The translations under genes and the position numbers were made by a program. A stretch of DNA of 64,000 bases from JAYQKL01 sp049890195 (lineage in GTDB: Bacteria > Pseudomonadota > Alphaproteobacteria > RS24): contig JBMHBY010000005.1 in the NCBI GenBank assembly GCA_049890195.1, positions 62,001-126,000 on the forward strand. Direction: 5' to 3'. Below the pieces are notes generated by a model. That model was not told the DNA's origin. It searched no databases and worked only from the letters and a program-made list of their open reading frames with translations. This document shows positions 1 to 9,352 of the stretch, one piece after another; position 1 is the first letter of the stretch; each line of letters starts with the position of its first letter.

Positions 1-1
1 T

Positions 2-730
2 GAGGAAAAATTCGTTGCGGCAGGCTATGAGCTGGCCGGTGAAGCAGACTATGAGGCGCTCATCGGCAGGCTGGAAGGCGCAGGCATAGAGGTAGTCCGC
101 GGCGATGATGCAAACGCCAAGCGCCGCGCCGTCGCCGCCTATGCCTTTTGCCATGACCCCTCCGGCAACAGGCTAGAACTGTGCCATGGGCGTGAAGACG
201 GGTCGTCGTTTGAACCCGGTGCAGGTGTGTCAGGTTTCATCACCGGCGAGATGGGGCTTGGCCACTTGGTCATTCCGGCCCCGGCGAACAAGGAGACCGA
301 GGAGTTCTACACCCAATTGTGCGGTTTCGGGATCAGCGATGACCTGACCCTGCCCCCGCCGGCTGAGGATTTGCCGGAGCAGCGGATTTTGTTCCTGCAT
401 GCTGATAATCCGCGCCATCACACGCTGGGTCTTTACAACTTCCCCAATCCGACCGGTGTCATTCACCTGATGGCGGAAATGAGAAGCATGGATGATGTCG
501 GCTATTGCATGGACCGCGTGAAACAGGCCGGCCTGCATATTTTTGCCAGCCTCGGGCGCCACTCAAATGATGAAATGGTGTCGTTCTATTTCTTCGCCCC
601 GGGGGGCATTGGCATTGAAGTCGGCTATGACGGCCTGACCATCGAGGACTGGTCCAAATTTACGCCAACCAAAAGCACCTCCGGCGATTATTGGGGACAT
701 GAATATGATTTCCCCCAAATGGGAGAATGA
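2..730 (+). CDS. hsaC: Extradiol ring-cleavage dioxygenase, 5'-truncated by the window edge (HsaC/BphC-like)
   Basis: The reading frame is open from base 2, so the N-terminal part lies outside the window and about 242 residues are visible. The visible part matches the vicinal-oxygen-chelate fold of type I extradiol dioxygenases. His in GLGHLVIP (visible residue 88), His in GVIHLMAEM (155) and Glu in GIEVGYDG (206) sit at the spacing of the BphC iron ligands. In steroid degraders the HsaC/TesB member opens the aromatised A ring of 3,4-dihydroxy-9,10-seconandrostane-dione. The stop overlaps the ipdA start (ATGA), so the two are translationally coupled. Family membership is clear. The steroid substrate is inferred from the neighbours. 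Confidence 0.85.
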   Translation, partial: EEKFVAAGYELAGEADYEALIGRLEGAGIEVVRGDDANAKRRAVAAYAFCHDPSGNRLELCHGREDGSSFEPGAGVSGFITGEMGLGHLVIPAPANKETEEFYTQLCGFGISDDLTLPPPAEDLPEQRILFLHADNPRHHTLGLYNFPNPTGVIHLMAEMRSMDDVGYCMDRVKQAGLHIFASLGRHSNDEMVSFYFFAPGGIGIEVGYDGLTIEDWSKFTPTKSTSGDYWGHEYDFPQMGE

Positions 731-1608
731 GCATGGGTTCACCGATCGATAAATCCATGAGCGTTGCTGACATTGCAGCGCAGATCAAATCCGGCATGAC
801 CATCGGCATTGGCGGCTGGGGCGGACGACGCAAGCCGATGGCCTTGATCCGTGAAATCCTCAAGACCGATGTGACAGACCTGACGATTGCCGCCTATGGC
901 GGCTGTGATGTCGGCATGCTGGCAAGCGCCGGTAAACTCAAGAAGCTGATTTTCGGATTTGTTTCACTTGATGTCATCCCGATGGAAGCGCACTTCCGGC
1001 GTGCCCGTTCCGCAGGTGAATTCGAGGTTATGGAGGTGGATGAAGGCATGTTCCAGCTGGGCCTCAAAGCCGCTGCGCAAAAACTTCCCTTTTTGCCATG
1101 CCGGGCGGGTTTGGGGACGGATGTGATGACCCACAACCCGGACATCAAGATCATTCAGGATCCCTATAAGGGTGAAAACCTTGTCGCCATGCCGGCCATC
1201 GAGCTGGACCTCGCCCTGTGCCATGTGTCCGAGGCTGATGTATTGGGCAACAGCTATATAGGCGGCCCGGACATGTTTTTTGATGAATGGTTCTGCCGGG
1301 CAGCCGACAAGGCTTACCTGACGACCGAAAAAATTGTCGATACATCCGCTTTCGATGATGCCGTCAAGGTCAGAAACATGCCGATTGAACGCAATCTGGT
1401 TGCCGGTGTTGCCGAAGCGCCGCTCGGTGCCCACCCGACATCCAACGGGCCTGACTATGGCATTGATGTCGGTCATCTGAAGACCTATTCACAAGCCGCC
1501 GGGGACGGCTGGCAGGACTATTGCGACACCTTCGTCACCAGTGACAATTATATTGAGGCCGTTGGGGGGGAAGACCATATCCGCGCCCTCCCCCTCCCGG
1601 TATTTTAG
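727..1608 (+). CDS. ipdA: IpdA-like CoA-transferase-fold hydrolase, alpha subunit
   Basis: 293 residues resembling IpdA (Rv3551) of Mycobacterium tuberculosis. IpdA and IpdB together hydrolytically open ring C of the last cyclic cholesterol intermediate, COCHEA-CoA, using a class I CoA-transferase fold. A glycine-rich stretch near residue 26 (GIGGWGG) and the segment VMEVDEGMF, with a Glu near residue 106 where IpdA has its catalytic Glu, support this. The start is the ATG that overlaps the upstream stop by four bases. A second ATG six bases on is possible. ipdB follows after 8 bases, as expected for an obligate heteromer. The assignment rests on remembered similarity over the full length. 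Confidence 0.9.
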   Translation: MSMGSPIDKSMSVADIAAQIKSGMTIGIGGWGGRRKPMALIREILKTDVTDLTIAAYGGCDVGMLASAGKLKKLIFGFVSLDVIPMEAHFRRARSAGEFEVMEVDEGMFQLGLKAAAQKLPFLPCRAGLGTDVMTHNPDIKIIQDPYKGENLVAMPAIELDLALCHVSEADVLGNSYIGGPDMFFDEWFCRAADKAYLTTEKIVDTSAFDDAVKVRNMPIERNLVAGVAEAPLGAHPTSNGPDYGIDVGHLKTYSQAAGDGWQDYCDTFVTSDNYIEAVGGEDHIRALPLPVF

Positions 1609-1616
1609 AGGTAGAA

Positions 1617-2402
1617 ATGAGTTTTTCCCTTGCAGAATTATGCATCGCCGCCGGTGCAGAGATATTTGAAGACGAAACCCCGGAAGTGTTCGCGACGCTG
1701 ATCGGGCTTGTCCCTCGTCTTGCGGGTTCACTGGCCAAAAAGACAACTCATCCGGGGCTGATGATGTCTGATGGCGAGTATTACCTTGTTTCAGAACCCG
1801 TACCGGTCGGCAAGCGCAATGGTTATACACCCAAAAAAGAGGGCAATGTCGGCTATGAACGGGTGTTTGACCTGATTGCCAAAGGCAACCGTCATGCCTT
1901 TGTCGGCCCGGTTCAGGTTGATAAATTCGGACAGATGAACCTGTCGGCAATCGGTGACTATGCCAATCCGAAAGTCACCCTGCTGGGTGTGCGCGGCTTG
2001 CCCGGGAACACGGTCAACAACCGCACCTCGATGTTTTTCCCGTCACACAACACCAAAGCCTTTGTGGCCGGCGAAGTGGATATGGTCAGCGGTGCCGGGT
2101 ACAATCCGGCCCGCTATCCGGATGGAAAATACCCGCCCGGCCTTGACCACAGATGCATCATCACCAATTTATGCGTGCTTGATTTTTCTGGCGACAATCA
2201 TGCGATTGCCATAAAATCGTTGCATCCGGGGGTTACGGCTGAGGAGGTTCAGGACAACACAGGCTTTGACCTGGTGATTCCGGACGCCATCCCTGAAACC
2301 ACAGCGCCGACGCAGGAACAACTTGATATCATCAACGAGCTTGATCCGCATAATCTGCGCGCCACCGTCTTCAAGGACAATCCTCCCGGCATCAGACCAT
2401 AA
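1617..2402 (+). CDS. ipdB: IpdB-like CoA-transferase-fold hydrolase, beta subunit
   Basis: 261 residues, start preceded by AGAGG. It resembles IpdB (Rv3552), the partner of IpdA. Shared family features include the N-terminal ELCIAAGAEIFED segment, the SDGEYYLVSEPVPVG stretch and a C-terminal region ending in a conserved proline-rich tail. The protein should form an alpha2beta2 complex with the upstream gene product in the cytoplasm and act on ring C after rings A, B and D have been removed. The pair at its usual length and order is one of the best diagnostic markers of steroid ring C/D degradation. Confidence 0.9.
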   Translation: MSFSLAELCIAAGAEIFEDETPEVFATLIGLVPRLAGSLAKKTTHPGLMMSDGEYYLVSEPVPVGKRNGYTPKKEGNVGYERVFDLIAKGNRHAFVGPVQVDKFGQMNLSAIGDYANPKVTLLGVRGLPGNTVNNRTSMFFPSHNTKAFVAGEVDMVSGAGYNPARYPDGKYPPGLDHRCIITNLCVLDFSGDNHAIAIKSLHPGVTAEEVQDNTGFDLVIPDAIPETTAPTQEQLDIINELDPHNLRATVFKDNPPGIRP

Positions 2403-2418
2403 AGACAAGGTGAACACC

Positions 2419-3339
2419 ATGAGCCATGACAATGAATTTGACAATGAAACTGTCCCACGTGTTGAAAAGGACGTTGTGTATGAAGAGGAAAATCCCGTTC
2501 TCTATGAAGTGCGTGACCGGATTGCATATCTGACACTCAACCGTCCGCAATTCCACAACAGCCAAAACGGTCAGATGCTGTATGCCCTGGATGACGCTTT
2601 CTTCCGGGCCGTCGGGGACGATGATGTCAAGGTCATTGTTTTGAATGGTAATGGCAAGCATTTTTCCGCCGGACACGACATCGGCACGCCCGGACGCGAT
2701 TATGACATTGGCCGTGATGACCGCCGCACCATGATTTATAATCATGACAACAAGCCCGGCGCGGAAAAGGCCTACATCCGTGAGATGGAGGTCTATCTCG
2801 GCTTTTGTCACAGATGGCGCGAAGTTCCCAAGCCGACCATCGCACAAGTCCATGGCGGGTGTATTGCCGGTGGCCTGATGCTGGCCTGGGTCTGTGACCT
2901 GATTGTCGCCTCTGATGACGCGTTTTTCCAGGACCCGGTTGTGCAGATGGGCTTCCCGGGTGTGGAGTATTTTGCGCATCCGTTTGAATTGAACGTCCGC
3001 CAAGCCAAGGAATTTCTGTTGCTGGGCGAAAGATGGTCGGCTGAGCGTGTGCTGGCGGCCGGCATGATCAACAAGGTTGTGCCCCGCGAGGAACTGGAGG
3101 CAACCGTCGAGGAGATGGCTGAGAAAATCGCCAAGCAACCGCGTATGGCCTCACTTTTGACCAAACAGGCCTGCAACCACATCGAAAATCTGCAGGGCAA
3201 AAAAACCGGCATGGAAGGTGTCTATGCCATGCATCATTTCGCCCACGCCCAGAACACCATTGCCAAGGGCGACTATATTGCCGGCTTTGACGGCAAGAAA
3301 ATGGCGGCCAGCAACAAAAAGAAGGAACAGGACACCTGA
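2419..3339 (+). CDS. Enoyl-CoA hydratase/isomerase family protein in the ring C/D operon
   Basis: 306 residues from the ATG at 2419, which is the first start clear of the ipdB stop; the frame is open further upstream inside ipdB. It has the crotonase oxyanion-hole segments (NGNGKHFSAGHDIG and HGGCIAGGLM) and the ASDDAFFQDPVVQMG stretch that lines the active site. It is longer than EchA20, with a C-terminal tail rich in Lys. Similar crotonases sit beside ipdAB in proteobacterial steroid degraders (scdN/scdY type in Comamonas). It probably hydrates or hydrolyses a CoA ester after ring opening, but the exact step cannot be read from the sequence. It overlaps ipdC by one base (TGATG). Confidence 0.8.
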   Translation: MSHDNEFDNETVPRVEKDVVYEEENPVLYEVRDRIAYLTLNRPQFHNSQNGQMLYALDDAFFRAVGDDDVKVIVLNGNGKHFSAGHDIGTPGRDYDIGRDDRRTMIYNHDNKPGAEKAYIREMEVYLGFCHRWREVPKPTIAQVHGGCIAGGLMLAWVCDLIVASDDAFFQDPVVQMGFPGVEYFAHPFELNVRQAKEFLLLGERWSAERVLAAGMINKVVPREELEATVEEMAEKIAKQPRMASLLTKQACNHIENLQGKKTGMEGVYAMHHFAHAQNTIAKGDYIAGFDGKKMAASNKKKEQDT

Positions 3340-4400
3340 TGGCCTTTGACACCGCCCTTACCCGCACACTCGGCTGCCGGCACCCGGTCATCCAGACCGC
3401 AATGGGCTGGGTGGCGACATCGCAGCTTGTACAGGCCAGTGTTCGCGCAGGCGCCATGGGGTTTCTCGCCGCTGCCGTAATGGATGCAGAGGAATGCGAA
3501 GCGGAAATCAAGACCATCAAGCAGGCCACGCAAAATCCGTTCGGGGTCAATTTCCATTCGTTCCAGAAGGACGCCGACCGGATTATTGACATGTGCATTG
3601 ATTATGAAGTGGCAGCCATCTCCTACGGCCGCTCACCTTCGTCAAAAATCATCGATAAGGTCAAAGCCGCCGGCATCAAATGCGTGCCGACCATCGGGGC
3701 CAGCAAACATGCCGCCAAGGCTGTGGAAATGGGGGCTGACGTTCTGGTCTGTCAGGGACAGGAAGGCGGCGGTCATACCGGCTTCACCCCGACCTGGCTG
3801 CTGCTTGGACAGGTGCTTGACCAGAAACTCGGCGTACCGGTTGTCGCCTGCGGCGGTTTCAAGGACGGACGCGGACTGGCTGCGGCCCTGTCCTTCGGGG
3901 CCGACGGCATCGCCATGGGCACACGGTTCATGATGTCAAAGGAAAGTCCGACCCCGGACCCGACCAAACAGGCTTATCTGGATGCGGAGGTCACGAACAT
4001 TCCGGTTTCAACAAAGCTGGACGGCCTGCCGCAACGCATGGTGATGAACAAAATGCTGCAGGATCTGGAAAACGCCTCCCCTTTCGGCATGCTCTACCGT
4101 GCCATCGTCAACGGGTTCCGGTACAAGTCACAGGCCAACATGTCGATGTTTGAGATGGTCAAAACAGCTTGGGGCATGGCCGCCAAAACCGACATGACCC
4201 TTGGGCAGACCATGATGGCCGGCAATGCCCCGATGATCATCCAGAAGGCGATGATTGAGGGCAATACCGAAAAAGGTGTGCTGCCGAGCGGCCAAGTCGC
4301 CGGCCTTATTGATGATCTGCCGACCGCAGACAACATCATCAGCGGCATCATCAAGGATGCTGAAAACTGCCAGAACGCTTTTGCAGATTTGAAGGGGTAA
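3339..4400 (+). CDS. ipdC: IpdC-like flavin-dependent oxidoreductase (nitronate monooxygenase fold)
   Basis: 353 residues of the 2-nitropropane dioxygenase/NMO TIM-barrel family. The QEGGGHTG motif (near residue 146) and the ADGIAMGTRF phosphate-binding end (near residue 190) are FMN-barrel hallmarks. The N-terminal CRHPVIQTAMGWV is also typical. In M. tuberculosis IpdC (Rv3553) sits beside ipdAB and is needed for cholesterol ring C/D breakdown. The same order here (ipdA, ipdB, crotonase, ipdC, echA20) supports orthology. Nitronate detoxification is the alternative function but fits the context poorly. Confidence 0.87.
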   Translation: MAFDTALTRTLGCRHPVIQTAMGWVATSQLVQASVRAGAMGFLAAAVMDAEECEAEIKTIKQATQNPFGVNFHSFQKDADRIIDMCIDYEVAAISYGRSPSSKIIDKVKAAGIKCVPTIGASKHAAKAVEMGADVLVCQGQEGGGHTGFTPTWLLLGQVLDQKLGVPVVACGGFKDGRGLAAALSFGADGIAMGTRFMMSKESPTPDPTKQAYLDAEVTNIPVSTKLDGLPQRMVMNKMLQDLENASPFGMLYRAIVNGFRYKSQANMSMFEMVKTAWGMAAKTDMTLGQTMMAGNAPMIIQKAMIEGNTEKGVLPSGQVAGLIDDLPTADNIISGIIKDAENCQNAFADLKG

Positions 4401-4402
4401 TC

Positions 4403-5164
4403 ATGGGTATTTCAACTTCCGTCAATGACCGCATCGGGGAAATCGTTTTCGACTTTCCGCCCGTCAACGCCTTTGACGACAAAACCTGGAATGAAATTCC
4501 GTCGATTGTAACGGAAATGGGCAAGCGCCAGGATGTCCGTGTCATCATTATCCGCTCTGAGGGGCGCGGATTTTGTGCCGGCGTGGACATCAAGCAATTG
4601 GCGGAAACAAGTTCCGCCATAGTCGAGGTGAACAAGGGCAATTATGAAACCTTCAAAGCCATCCGCGGCTGCGAAATCCCGGTCATCAGCGCCCCGCATG
4701 GTTATGTCATCGGCGGCGGCATTGGCATGTGCGGGGCCTCAGATGTGGTGATTGCGGCTGATGACTGCTTTTTCTCCCTGCCAGAGGTTGACCGCGGCGC
4801 CATGGGCGGCGCCGCCCACCTGCAGCGCATGGTTGGCATGCCGAAAATGCGCGCTGCCTTTTTCACCGGCGGCCAGATCACGGCTCAGGAAATGCACCGT
4901 CTAGGTGGCATTGAAAAGGTTGTCCCGCGCGACCAACATCTTGCCGAGGCGCGTGCCTTTGCTGAAATTATTGCCGGCAAAAGCCGCGATGCTTTGCGCA
5001 TCGCCAAACAGGCCCTCAACGGCATTGAGAGCTTCGATGTTGACAAGTCGTACCGCTGGGAACAGGGCTTTACATTCGAAATGTATATGCACGAGGACAG
5101 CCAGAAAGCCCGTGATGCTTTTGTTGAAAGCGGTGAAGCGGCAAGTTTTGAGGATGAAGAATAA
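4403..5164 (+). CDS. echA20: EchA20-like ring D hydrolase (crotonase fold)
   Basis: 253 residues closely matching the pattern of mycobacterial EchA20 (Rv3550): FPPVNAF near the N-terminus, EGRGFCAGVDIKQ, GYVIGGGIGM, LPEVDRGAMGGAAHLQRMV, and the C-terminal SYRWEQGFTFEM segment. EchA20 opens ring D of the bicyclic CoA intermediate before IpdAB acts on ring C. AGGGG lies five to six bases before the ATG. The stop overlaps the next gene (TAATG). The high similarity in several blocks makes this one of the firmer orthology calls in the window. Confidence 0.9.
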   Translation: MGISTSVNDRIGEIVFDFPPVNAFDDKTWNEIPSIVTEMGKRQDVRVIIIRSEGRGFCAGVDIKQLAETSSAIVEVNKGNYETFKAIRGCEIPVISAPHGYVIGGGIGMCGASDVVIAADDCFFSLPEVDRGAMGGAAHLQRMVGMPKMRAAFFTGGQITAQEMHRLGGIEKVVPRDQHLAEARAFAEIIAGKSRDALRIAKQALNGIESFDVDKSYRWEQGFTFEMYMHEDSQKARDAFVESGEAASFEDEE

Positions 5165-6318
5165 TGAATATAGATTTCAGTCCCGAACAAACTGCGTTTC
5201 GCGAAGAGATCAGGGCATGGCTGGAAGCGCATGTTCCGGAAAAACGACTCCCTTCACTTGATACGGAGGAAGGGTTTGAACTGCATCGCGACTGGGAACG
5301 CACGCTGCACAAAGACAATTGGGGCATGGTGACATGGCCGAAGGAATATGGCGGGCGCGGTTGCGACCTGATTGACTGGCTGATTTTTGAAGAGGAATAT
5401 TACCGCGCCGATGCTCCGGCCCGGGTCAGCCAGAACGGGATTTTCCTGCTTGGCCCGACCATTATGGAATACGGCACGGAGGAACAGAAAAAGCGGTTCC
5501 TGCCAAGCATGGCCTCCGGTGAGGAAATCTGGGCGCAGGCCTGGTCTGAGCCCGGCGCCGGCAGCGACCTTGCCGGTGTCCGCAGCAAGGCTGTGCGCGA
5601 CGGCGATTATTATGTCATCACCGGCCAGAAAACCTGGTCCTCCCGGGCCGTCTTTGCGGATTGGTGCTTCGGACTGTTCCGGACAGACCCGGACAGCAGC
5701 CGCCACAAGGGCTTGTCAAAAATCCTGGTCCCGCTGGACAGTGAAGGGTTGACCATCCGCCCGATCGCCCAGCTTGACGGCGACCCCGGCTTTGCTGAAC
5801 TGTTTTTTGATGAGGTACGTGTGCCGGTAGACAACCTTCTGGGGCCGGAACATGGCGGCTGGGGCGTGGCCATGGCGACGGCCGGGTTTGAACGCGGTTT
5901 GTTGCTTCGTTCACCGGCCCGTTTTCAATCCGCTGCGGGTCGCCTGGTCAAACTTTACAAAAAACACGCAAACCGCTTGTCATCCGGCGTCAAGGATCAG
6001 GTCATGCAGGCATGGATAGACACGGAGCGGTTTGCAGCCGCCACCTATGCCCTTGTTTCTCAGGTCAATGCCGGAGCGTCGATCTCATCGGAGTCGAGCG
6101 CCAATAAAATCTTCTGGTCTGAAATGGACCGCCATCTGCACCGCACCGCCATGAGCATTATGGGGGCGCAGGCAGAACTCGAGGAGGGCCTTGAGTCGAT
6201 TGACGGGGGCCGCTGGCTTGACGGTTATATGTTCTCCCTGGCCGGGCCTATTTATGCCGGAACCAATGAGATCCAGCGCAACATTCTGGCCGAGCGCGTG
6301 CTTGGCCTGCCGCGGTAA
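5164..6318 (+). CDS. Acyl-CoA dehydrogenase, large catalytic subunit (FadE31-like)
   Basis: 384 residues with the full ACAD fold: an N-terminal helical domain, a middle beta domain with AQAWSEPGAGSDLAG (near 130), and a C-terminal helical domain ending IYAGTNEIQRN. The residue before GTNE is Ala, not the Glu of medium-chain enzymes. A Glu in GFERG (near residue 240) occupies the position of the isovaleryl-CoA dehydrogenase base. The DREQFG motif of the FAD-binding helix is missing. The next gene has DREQFG but no FERG Glu. I infer an obligate heteromer of the two, as known for steroid ACADs. FadE31 assignment is by length and position only. Confidence 0.82.
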   Translation: MNIDFSPEQTAFREEIRAWLEAHVPEKRLPSLDTEEGFELHRDWERTLHKDNWGMVTWPKEYGGRGCDLIDWLIFEEEYYRADAPARVSQNGIFLLGPTIMEYGTEEQKKRFLPSMASGEEIWAQAWSEPGAGSDLAGVRSKAVRDGDYYVITGQKTWSSRAVFADWCFGLFRTDPDSSRHKGLSKILVPLDSEGLTIRPIAQLDGDPGFAELFFDEVRVPVDNLLGPEHGGWGVAMATAGFERGLLLRSPARFQSAAGRLVKLYKKHANRLSSGVKDQVMQAWIDTERFAAATYALVSQVNAGASISSESSANKIFWSEMDRHLHRTAMSIMGAQAELEEGLESIDGGRWLDGYMFSLAGPIYAGTNEIQRNILAERVLGLPR

Positions 6319-6327
6319 GAGGGTGAT

Positions 6328-7305
6328 ATGGATTTTCGGTTCACAGATGATCAACAGGAACTGATTGACGCGGCCAAACAGTTTTTTGACGGCGAACATA
6401 CAACCGAACGCATGCGTGCCCAATTGGATGGTGGAGATGTAGAACCTCTATGGAGCCAATGCGCCGAGCTTGGACTGCTGGGCATCCTCGCTGACGAGGA
6501 TCAAGGCGGTCTCGGGCAGGATTTCACCGTCATGACGGCGATTGCTGAAGCCGCGGGCTATGCCGGCTTCGTAGAACCCCTTGTTGAAACAGCAGGTCTT
6601 GTTGTGCCGCTGCTGCAAAAAATGGGCGAAACAGAGAAACTTGAACAGGTGATTTCTGGCGCCACACGGATCGCTCCGCTGTCCCCCCGCCTGTTTGCGA
6701 CGCAAGATGCGGACGAGTGTGACTATTTCATCGTAACCCACCCAGACGGTGCGACATTGCTCAGCAGGTATGAGGCTGAGGTCACGCCCCTGCAATCGAT
6801 CGACCCGTTGCGCAGTGTCTTCAAAGTGAACCATGCAGCTGAGGGGTGCGACATGTCAGACCGCCACGGCGCTATACTCAGTGCCGCCCAAATCTGCGGC
6901 CTCACCCGCCGGATTATTGACATCTCCATCGACTATGCCAAGGACAGAGAGCAATTTGGACAGCCGATCGGAGCTTTTCAGGCCATCAAGCATCATCTGG
7001 CGAATGTCCATACCCAGCTTGAATTCACCCGACCGATGGTTTTTCTCGCCGCGTTGCAAGGCGGGCGGGCCGTTCACCAAGCCAAGATAGCCGCCGCCGA
7101 AACCGGCGTATTGGCTGCGGAAACCGGCATTCAGGTGCATGGCGGCATGGGATATACTTATGAAGTCAGTCTTCACCTGTTCATGAAGCGCATTTGGGCC
7201 GTTTCAGGAGAATGGGGTGACAAGAACGACCATTTGAACATATTGACGCCACTGGTTTTGGGGGATGACGCCCCGATCGGCCCGGGCGCAAGTTTTGAAG
7301 CTTAG
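6328..7305 (+). CDS. Acyl-CoA dehydrogenase, small FAD-binding subunit (FadE32-like)
   Basis: 325 residues, shorter than a classical ACAD and close to mycobacterial FadE32/FadE33. The N-terminal DFRFTDDQQELIDAA is typical. The middle domain is reduced. The C-terminal domain keeps YAKDREQFGQPIGAFQAIKH and IQVHGGMGYTYE. No catalytic Glu is seen where the larger partner has FERG. It lies 9 bases after the larger subunit. Together they probably make an alpha2beta2 enzyme that introduces a double bond into an acyl-CoA from opened rings C/D. AGAGGG precedes the start. Confidence 0.82.
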   Translation: MDFRFTDDQQELIDAAKQFFDGEHTTERMRAQLDGGDVEPLWSQCAELGLLGILADEDQGGLGQDFTVMTAIAEAAGYAGFVEPLVETAGLVVPLLQKMGETEKLEQVISGATRIAPLSPRLFATQDADECDYFIVTHPDGATLLSRYEAEVTPLQSIDPLRSVFKVNHAAEGCDMSDRHGAILSAAQICGLTRRIIDISIDYAKDREQFGQPIGAFQAIKHHLANVHTQLEFTRPMVFLAALQGGRAVHQAKIAAAETGVLAAETGIQVHGGMGYTYEVSLHLFMKRIWAVSGEWGDKNDHLNILTPLVLGDDAPIGPGASFEA

Positions 7306-7314
7306 GAGAAGAAC

Positions 7315-8466
7315 ATGGCTGAAGCTTATATTGTCGATGCAATCCGCACACCCACCGGACGCCGCAAAGGGTCCTTGGCACCAATACACGGCGCCGATTT
7401 GGGTGGTTTTATTCTGAAACAGATAGTCGAGCGCAACGGTATTCCTGACAGTGACTATGATGACGTCATTTTCGGCTGTATTGATGCCGTCGGTCCCCTT
7501 GCCGGTGACATTGCCCGCACCTGTTGGCTCGCAGCAGGGCTGGATCAGGCTGTGCCCGGCGTCACCATTGACCGCCAATGCGGCTCCTCCCAACAGGCCG
7601 TGCATTTTGCCGCGCAGGCCATCATGTCCGGGACACAGGATGTCGTCATAGCCGGCGGCGTCCAGACCATGACCCAGATACCTATCAGCTATGCCATGCT
7701 GGCGGCCCAGCCGCTTGGCTTCACGGATCCGTTCAGCGGTTCAAAGGGCTGGCAGGACCGCTATGGTGACGTGGCCATTTCGCAGTATAAATCCGCCGAC
7801 ATGATTGCCGATAAATGGGAAATCAGCCGAGAGGAAATGGAGGCCTATGCGCTGGAAAGCCACCAACGCGGCGCCAAGGCCATTGATGAGGGCCGTTTCA
7901 AAAATGAAATCATCCCGTTTGAGGGGCTGGAGACGGACGAAACCGTAAGACGTGATACAACGCTTGAAAAAATGGCGACCCTTGATGTCCTGCCCGATTG
8001 CCAATTCATTCATGCCGGCATTTCAAGCCAGACTTGTGATGCCTCCTCAGCTGTTTTGCTGGTTTCCGAGGACGCACTCAAGCGGTACAATCTGACACCG
8101 CGTGCGCGGGTTCACCATATGAGCGTACGGGCTGATGATCCGGTATGGATGCTGACCGCCCCCATTCCGGCAACGGAATACGCCCTGAAGCGTGCCGGCA
8201 TGTCACTTGATGATATTGATCTTGTTGAAATCAACGAGGCTTTCGCCTCTGTCCCGATGGCCTGGTTGAAGGACACCGGTTATCCGCATGAAAAAACCAA
8301 TGTCAATGGCGGCGCCATTTCGCTCGGGCATCCAATCGGCGCAACCGGCACCAAGCTGATGTCAACCCTGCTCAATGAGCTGGAGCGCACCGGCGGACGC
8401 TACGGTCTGCAGACCATGTGCGAAGGCGGCGGACAGGCCAACGTTACCATCATCGAAAGACTGTAA
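7315..8466 (+). CDS. fadA6: FadA6-like acetyl-CoA acetyltransferase (thiolase)
   Basis: 383 residues, nearly block-for-block like FadA6 (Rv3556c). Features are the nucleophilic Cys in TIDRQCGSSQQAV (near residue 89), NEAFASVPMAWL, GHPIGATG with the catalytic His, and the C-terminal LQTMCEGGGQANVT with the second Cys. It cleaves beta-ketoacyl-CoA after rings C and D are open, releasing an acetyl-CoA unit. AGGAG lies just before the ATG. The gene sits between the FadE31/32-like pair and an SDR, consistent with a beta-oxidation set for the last steroid fragments. Confidence 0.9.
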   Translation: MAEAYIVDAIRTPTGRRKGSLAPIHGADLGGFILKQIVERNGIPDSDYDDVIFGCIDAVGPLAGDIARTCWLAAGLDQAVPGVTIDRQCGSSQQAVHFAAQAIMSGTQDVVIAGGVQTMTQIPISYAMLAAQPLGFTDPFSGSKGWQDRYGDVAISQYKSADMIADKWEISREEMEAYALESHQRGAKAIDEGRFKNEIIPFEGLETDETVRRDTTLEKMATLDVLPDCQFIHAGISSQTCDASSAVLLVSEDALKRYNLTPRARVHHMSVRADDPVWMLTAPIPATEYALKRAGMSLDDIDLVEINEAFASVPMAWLKDTGYPHEKTNVNGGAISLGHPIGATGTKLMSTLLNELERTGGRYGLQTMCEGGGQANVTIIERL

Positions 8467-8467
8467 A

Positions 8468-9349
8468 ATGGGCAACTTTGTAGAAAACAGAACTGTCATT
8501 GTCACCGGGGCCGGTGGCGGTCTGGGGCGCGCCTATGCTTTGGCTCTGGGGGCCGAAGGGGCCAATGTGGTGGTCAATGACATCAATCCCGAGACCGGCC
8601 AGGCCACGGTGGATGAAATAGCGGCCGCTGGCGGCACCGCAATGCTCGCCTTGAACAACATCACCGATTACGCCGACTCCGGCGAGATGGTGAAGGCTGC
8701 AATCGAGACCTATGGCGATCTGCATGCCGTGGTCAACAATGCCGGCAACAACCGCGACCGGATGTTCACCTCCCTGACCGAGGAGGACTGGGATGCCGTC
8801 ATCAGTGTGCATTTGAAGGGGCATTTCTGCACCTCCTCCCATGCCGCAAAATACTGGCGGGAAAAATCGAAAAACGGGGAGGACCCGAAAGGCCGCATCA
8901 TCAACACCAGTTCCGGCGCCGGGTTGCAGGGCTCCATCGGCCAGACCAACTATTCCGCCGCCAAAGGCGGCATATTGGCGCTGACCCTCAATCAGGCCGC
9001 CGAATTGCGGCGCTATGGCATCACCGCCAATGCCGTCGCCCCCAATGCCCGCACCGGCATGACAGAAGAGGTGTTCGCCGAGATGATGAAAAAACCCGAG
9101 GACGGCAGCTTTGACCAGTATGATCCGGCGAACATTGCGCCCCTCATCGTCTATCTGTGCAGTGAGGGGTCTGAAGATGTGACCGGACATTGCTTTGAAC
9201 CGTTCGGCGGCAAATTGTCGATTTCAGACGGCCACAAAACCGGGCCAATCAAGGATAAGGGCGACCGGTATGAAATCTCTGAAATACATGGAGTGATTGA
9301 AGAGTTGATTGAAATCACCCCTCCGGCCCAGAAAGTATACGGAACCTGA
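8468..9349 (+). CDS. SDR-family 3-hydroxyacyl-CoA dehydrogenase
   Basis: 293 residues from the ATG at 8468, which starts one base after the thiolase stop. It shows the TGAGGGLGRAYA nucleotide-binding motif, NNAGNNRD, and the catalytic NTSSGAG and NYSAAKGG (Tyr-x3-Lys). It resembles the dehydrogenase domain of 17-beta-HSD type 4/MFE-2 and the mycobacterial Rv3548c product from the same cluster. It likely oxidises a hydroxyacyl-CoA to the ketoacyl-CoA cleaved by the upstream thiolase. The C-terminal 50 residues extend past the core fold and end in an acidic tail. Confidence 0.85.
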   Translation: MGNFVENRTVIVTGAGGGLGRAYALALGAEGANVVVNDINPETGQATVDEIAAAGGTAMLALNNITDYADSGEMVKAAIETYGDLHAVVNNAGNNRDRMFTSLTEEDWDAVISVHLKGHFCTSSHAAKYWREKSKNGEDPKGRIINTSSGAGLQGSIGQTNYSAAKGGILALTLNQAAELRRYGITANAVAPNARTGMTEEVFAEMMKKPEDGSFDQYDPANIAPLIVYLCSEGSEDVTGHCFEPFGGKLSISDGHKTGPIKDKGDRYEISEIHGVIEELIEITPPAQKVYGT

Positions 9350-9352
9350 AAC

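Noticed and set aside
2392..3138. Open minus-strand frame of about 248 codons
   Set aside because: Shadow of the crotonase gene at 2419; no motif or ribosome site.
8450..9190. Open minus-strand frame of about 246 codons opposite the SDR
   Set aside because: The SDR on the plus strand has all catalytic motifs; the antisense frame is Gly-rich low-complexity translation.
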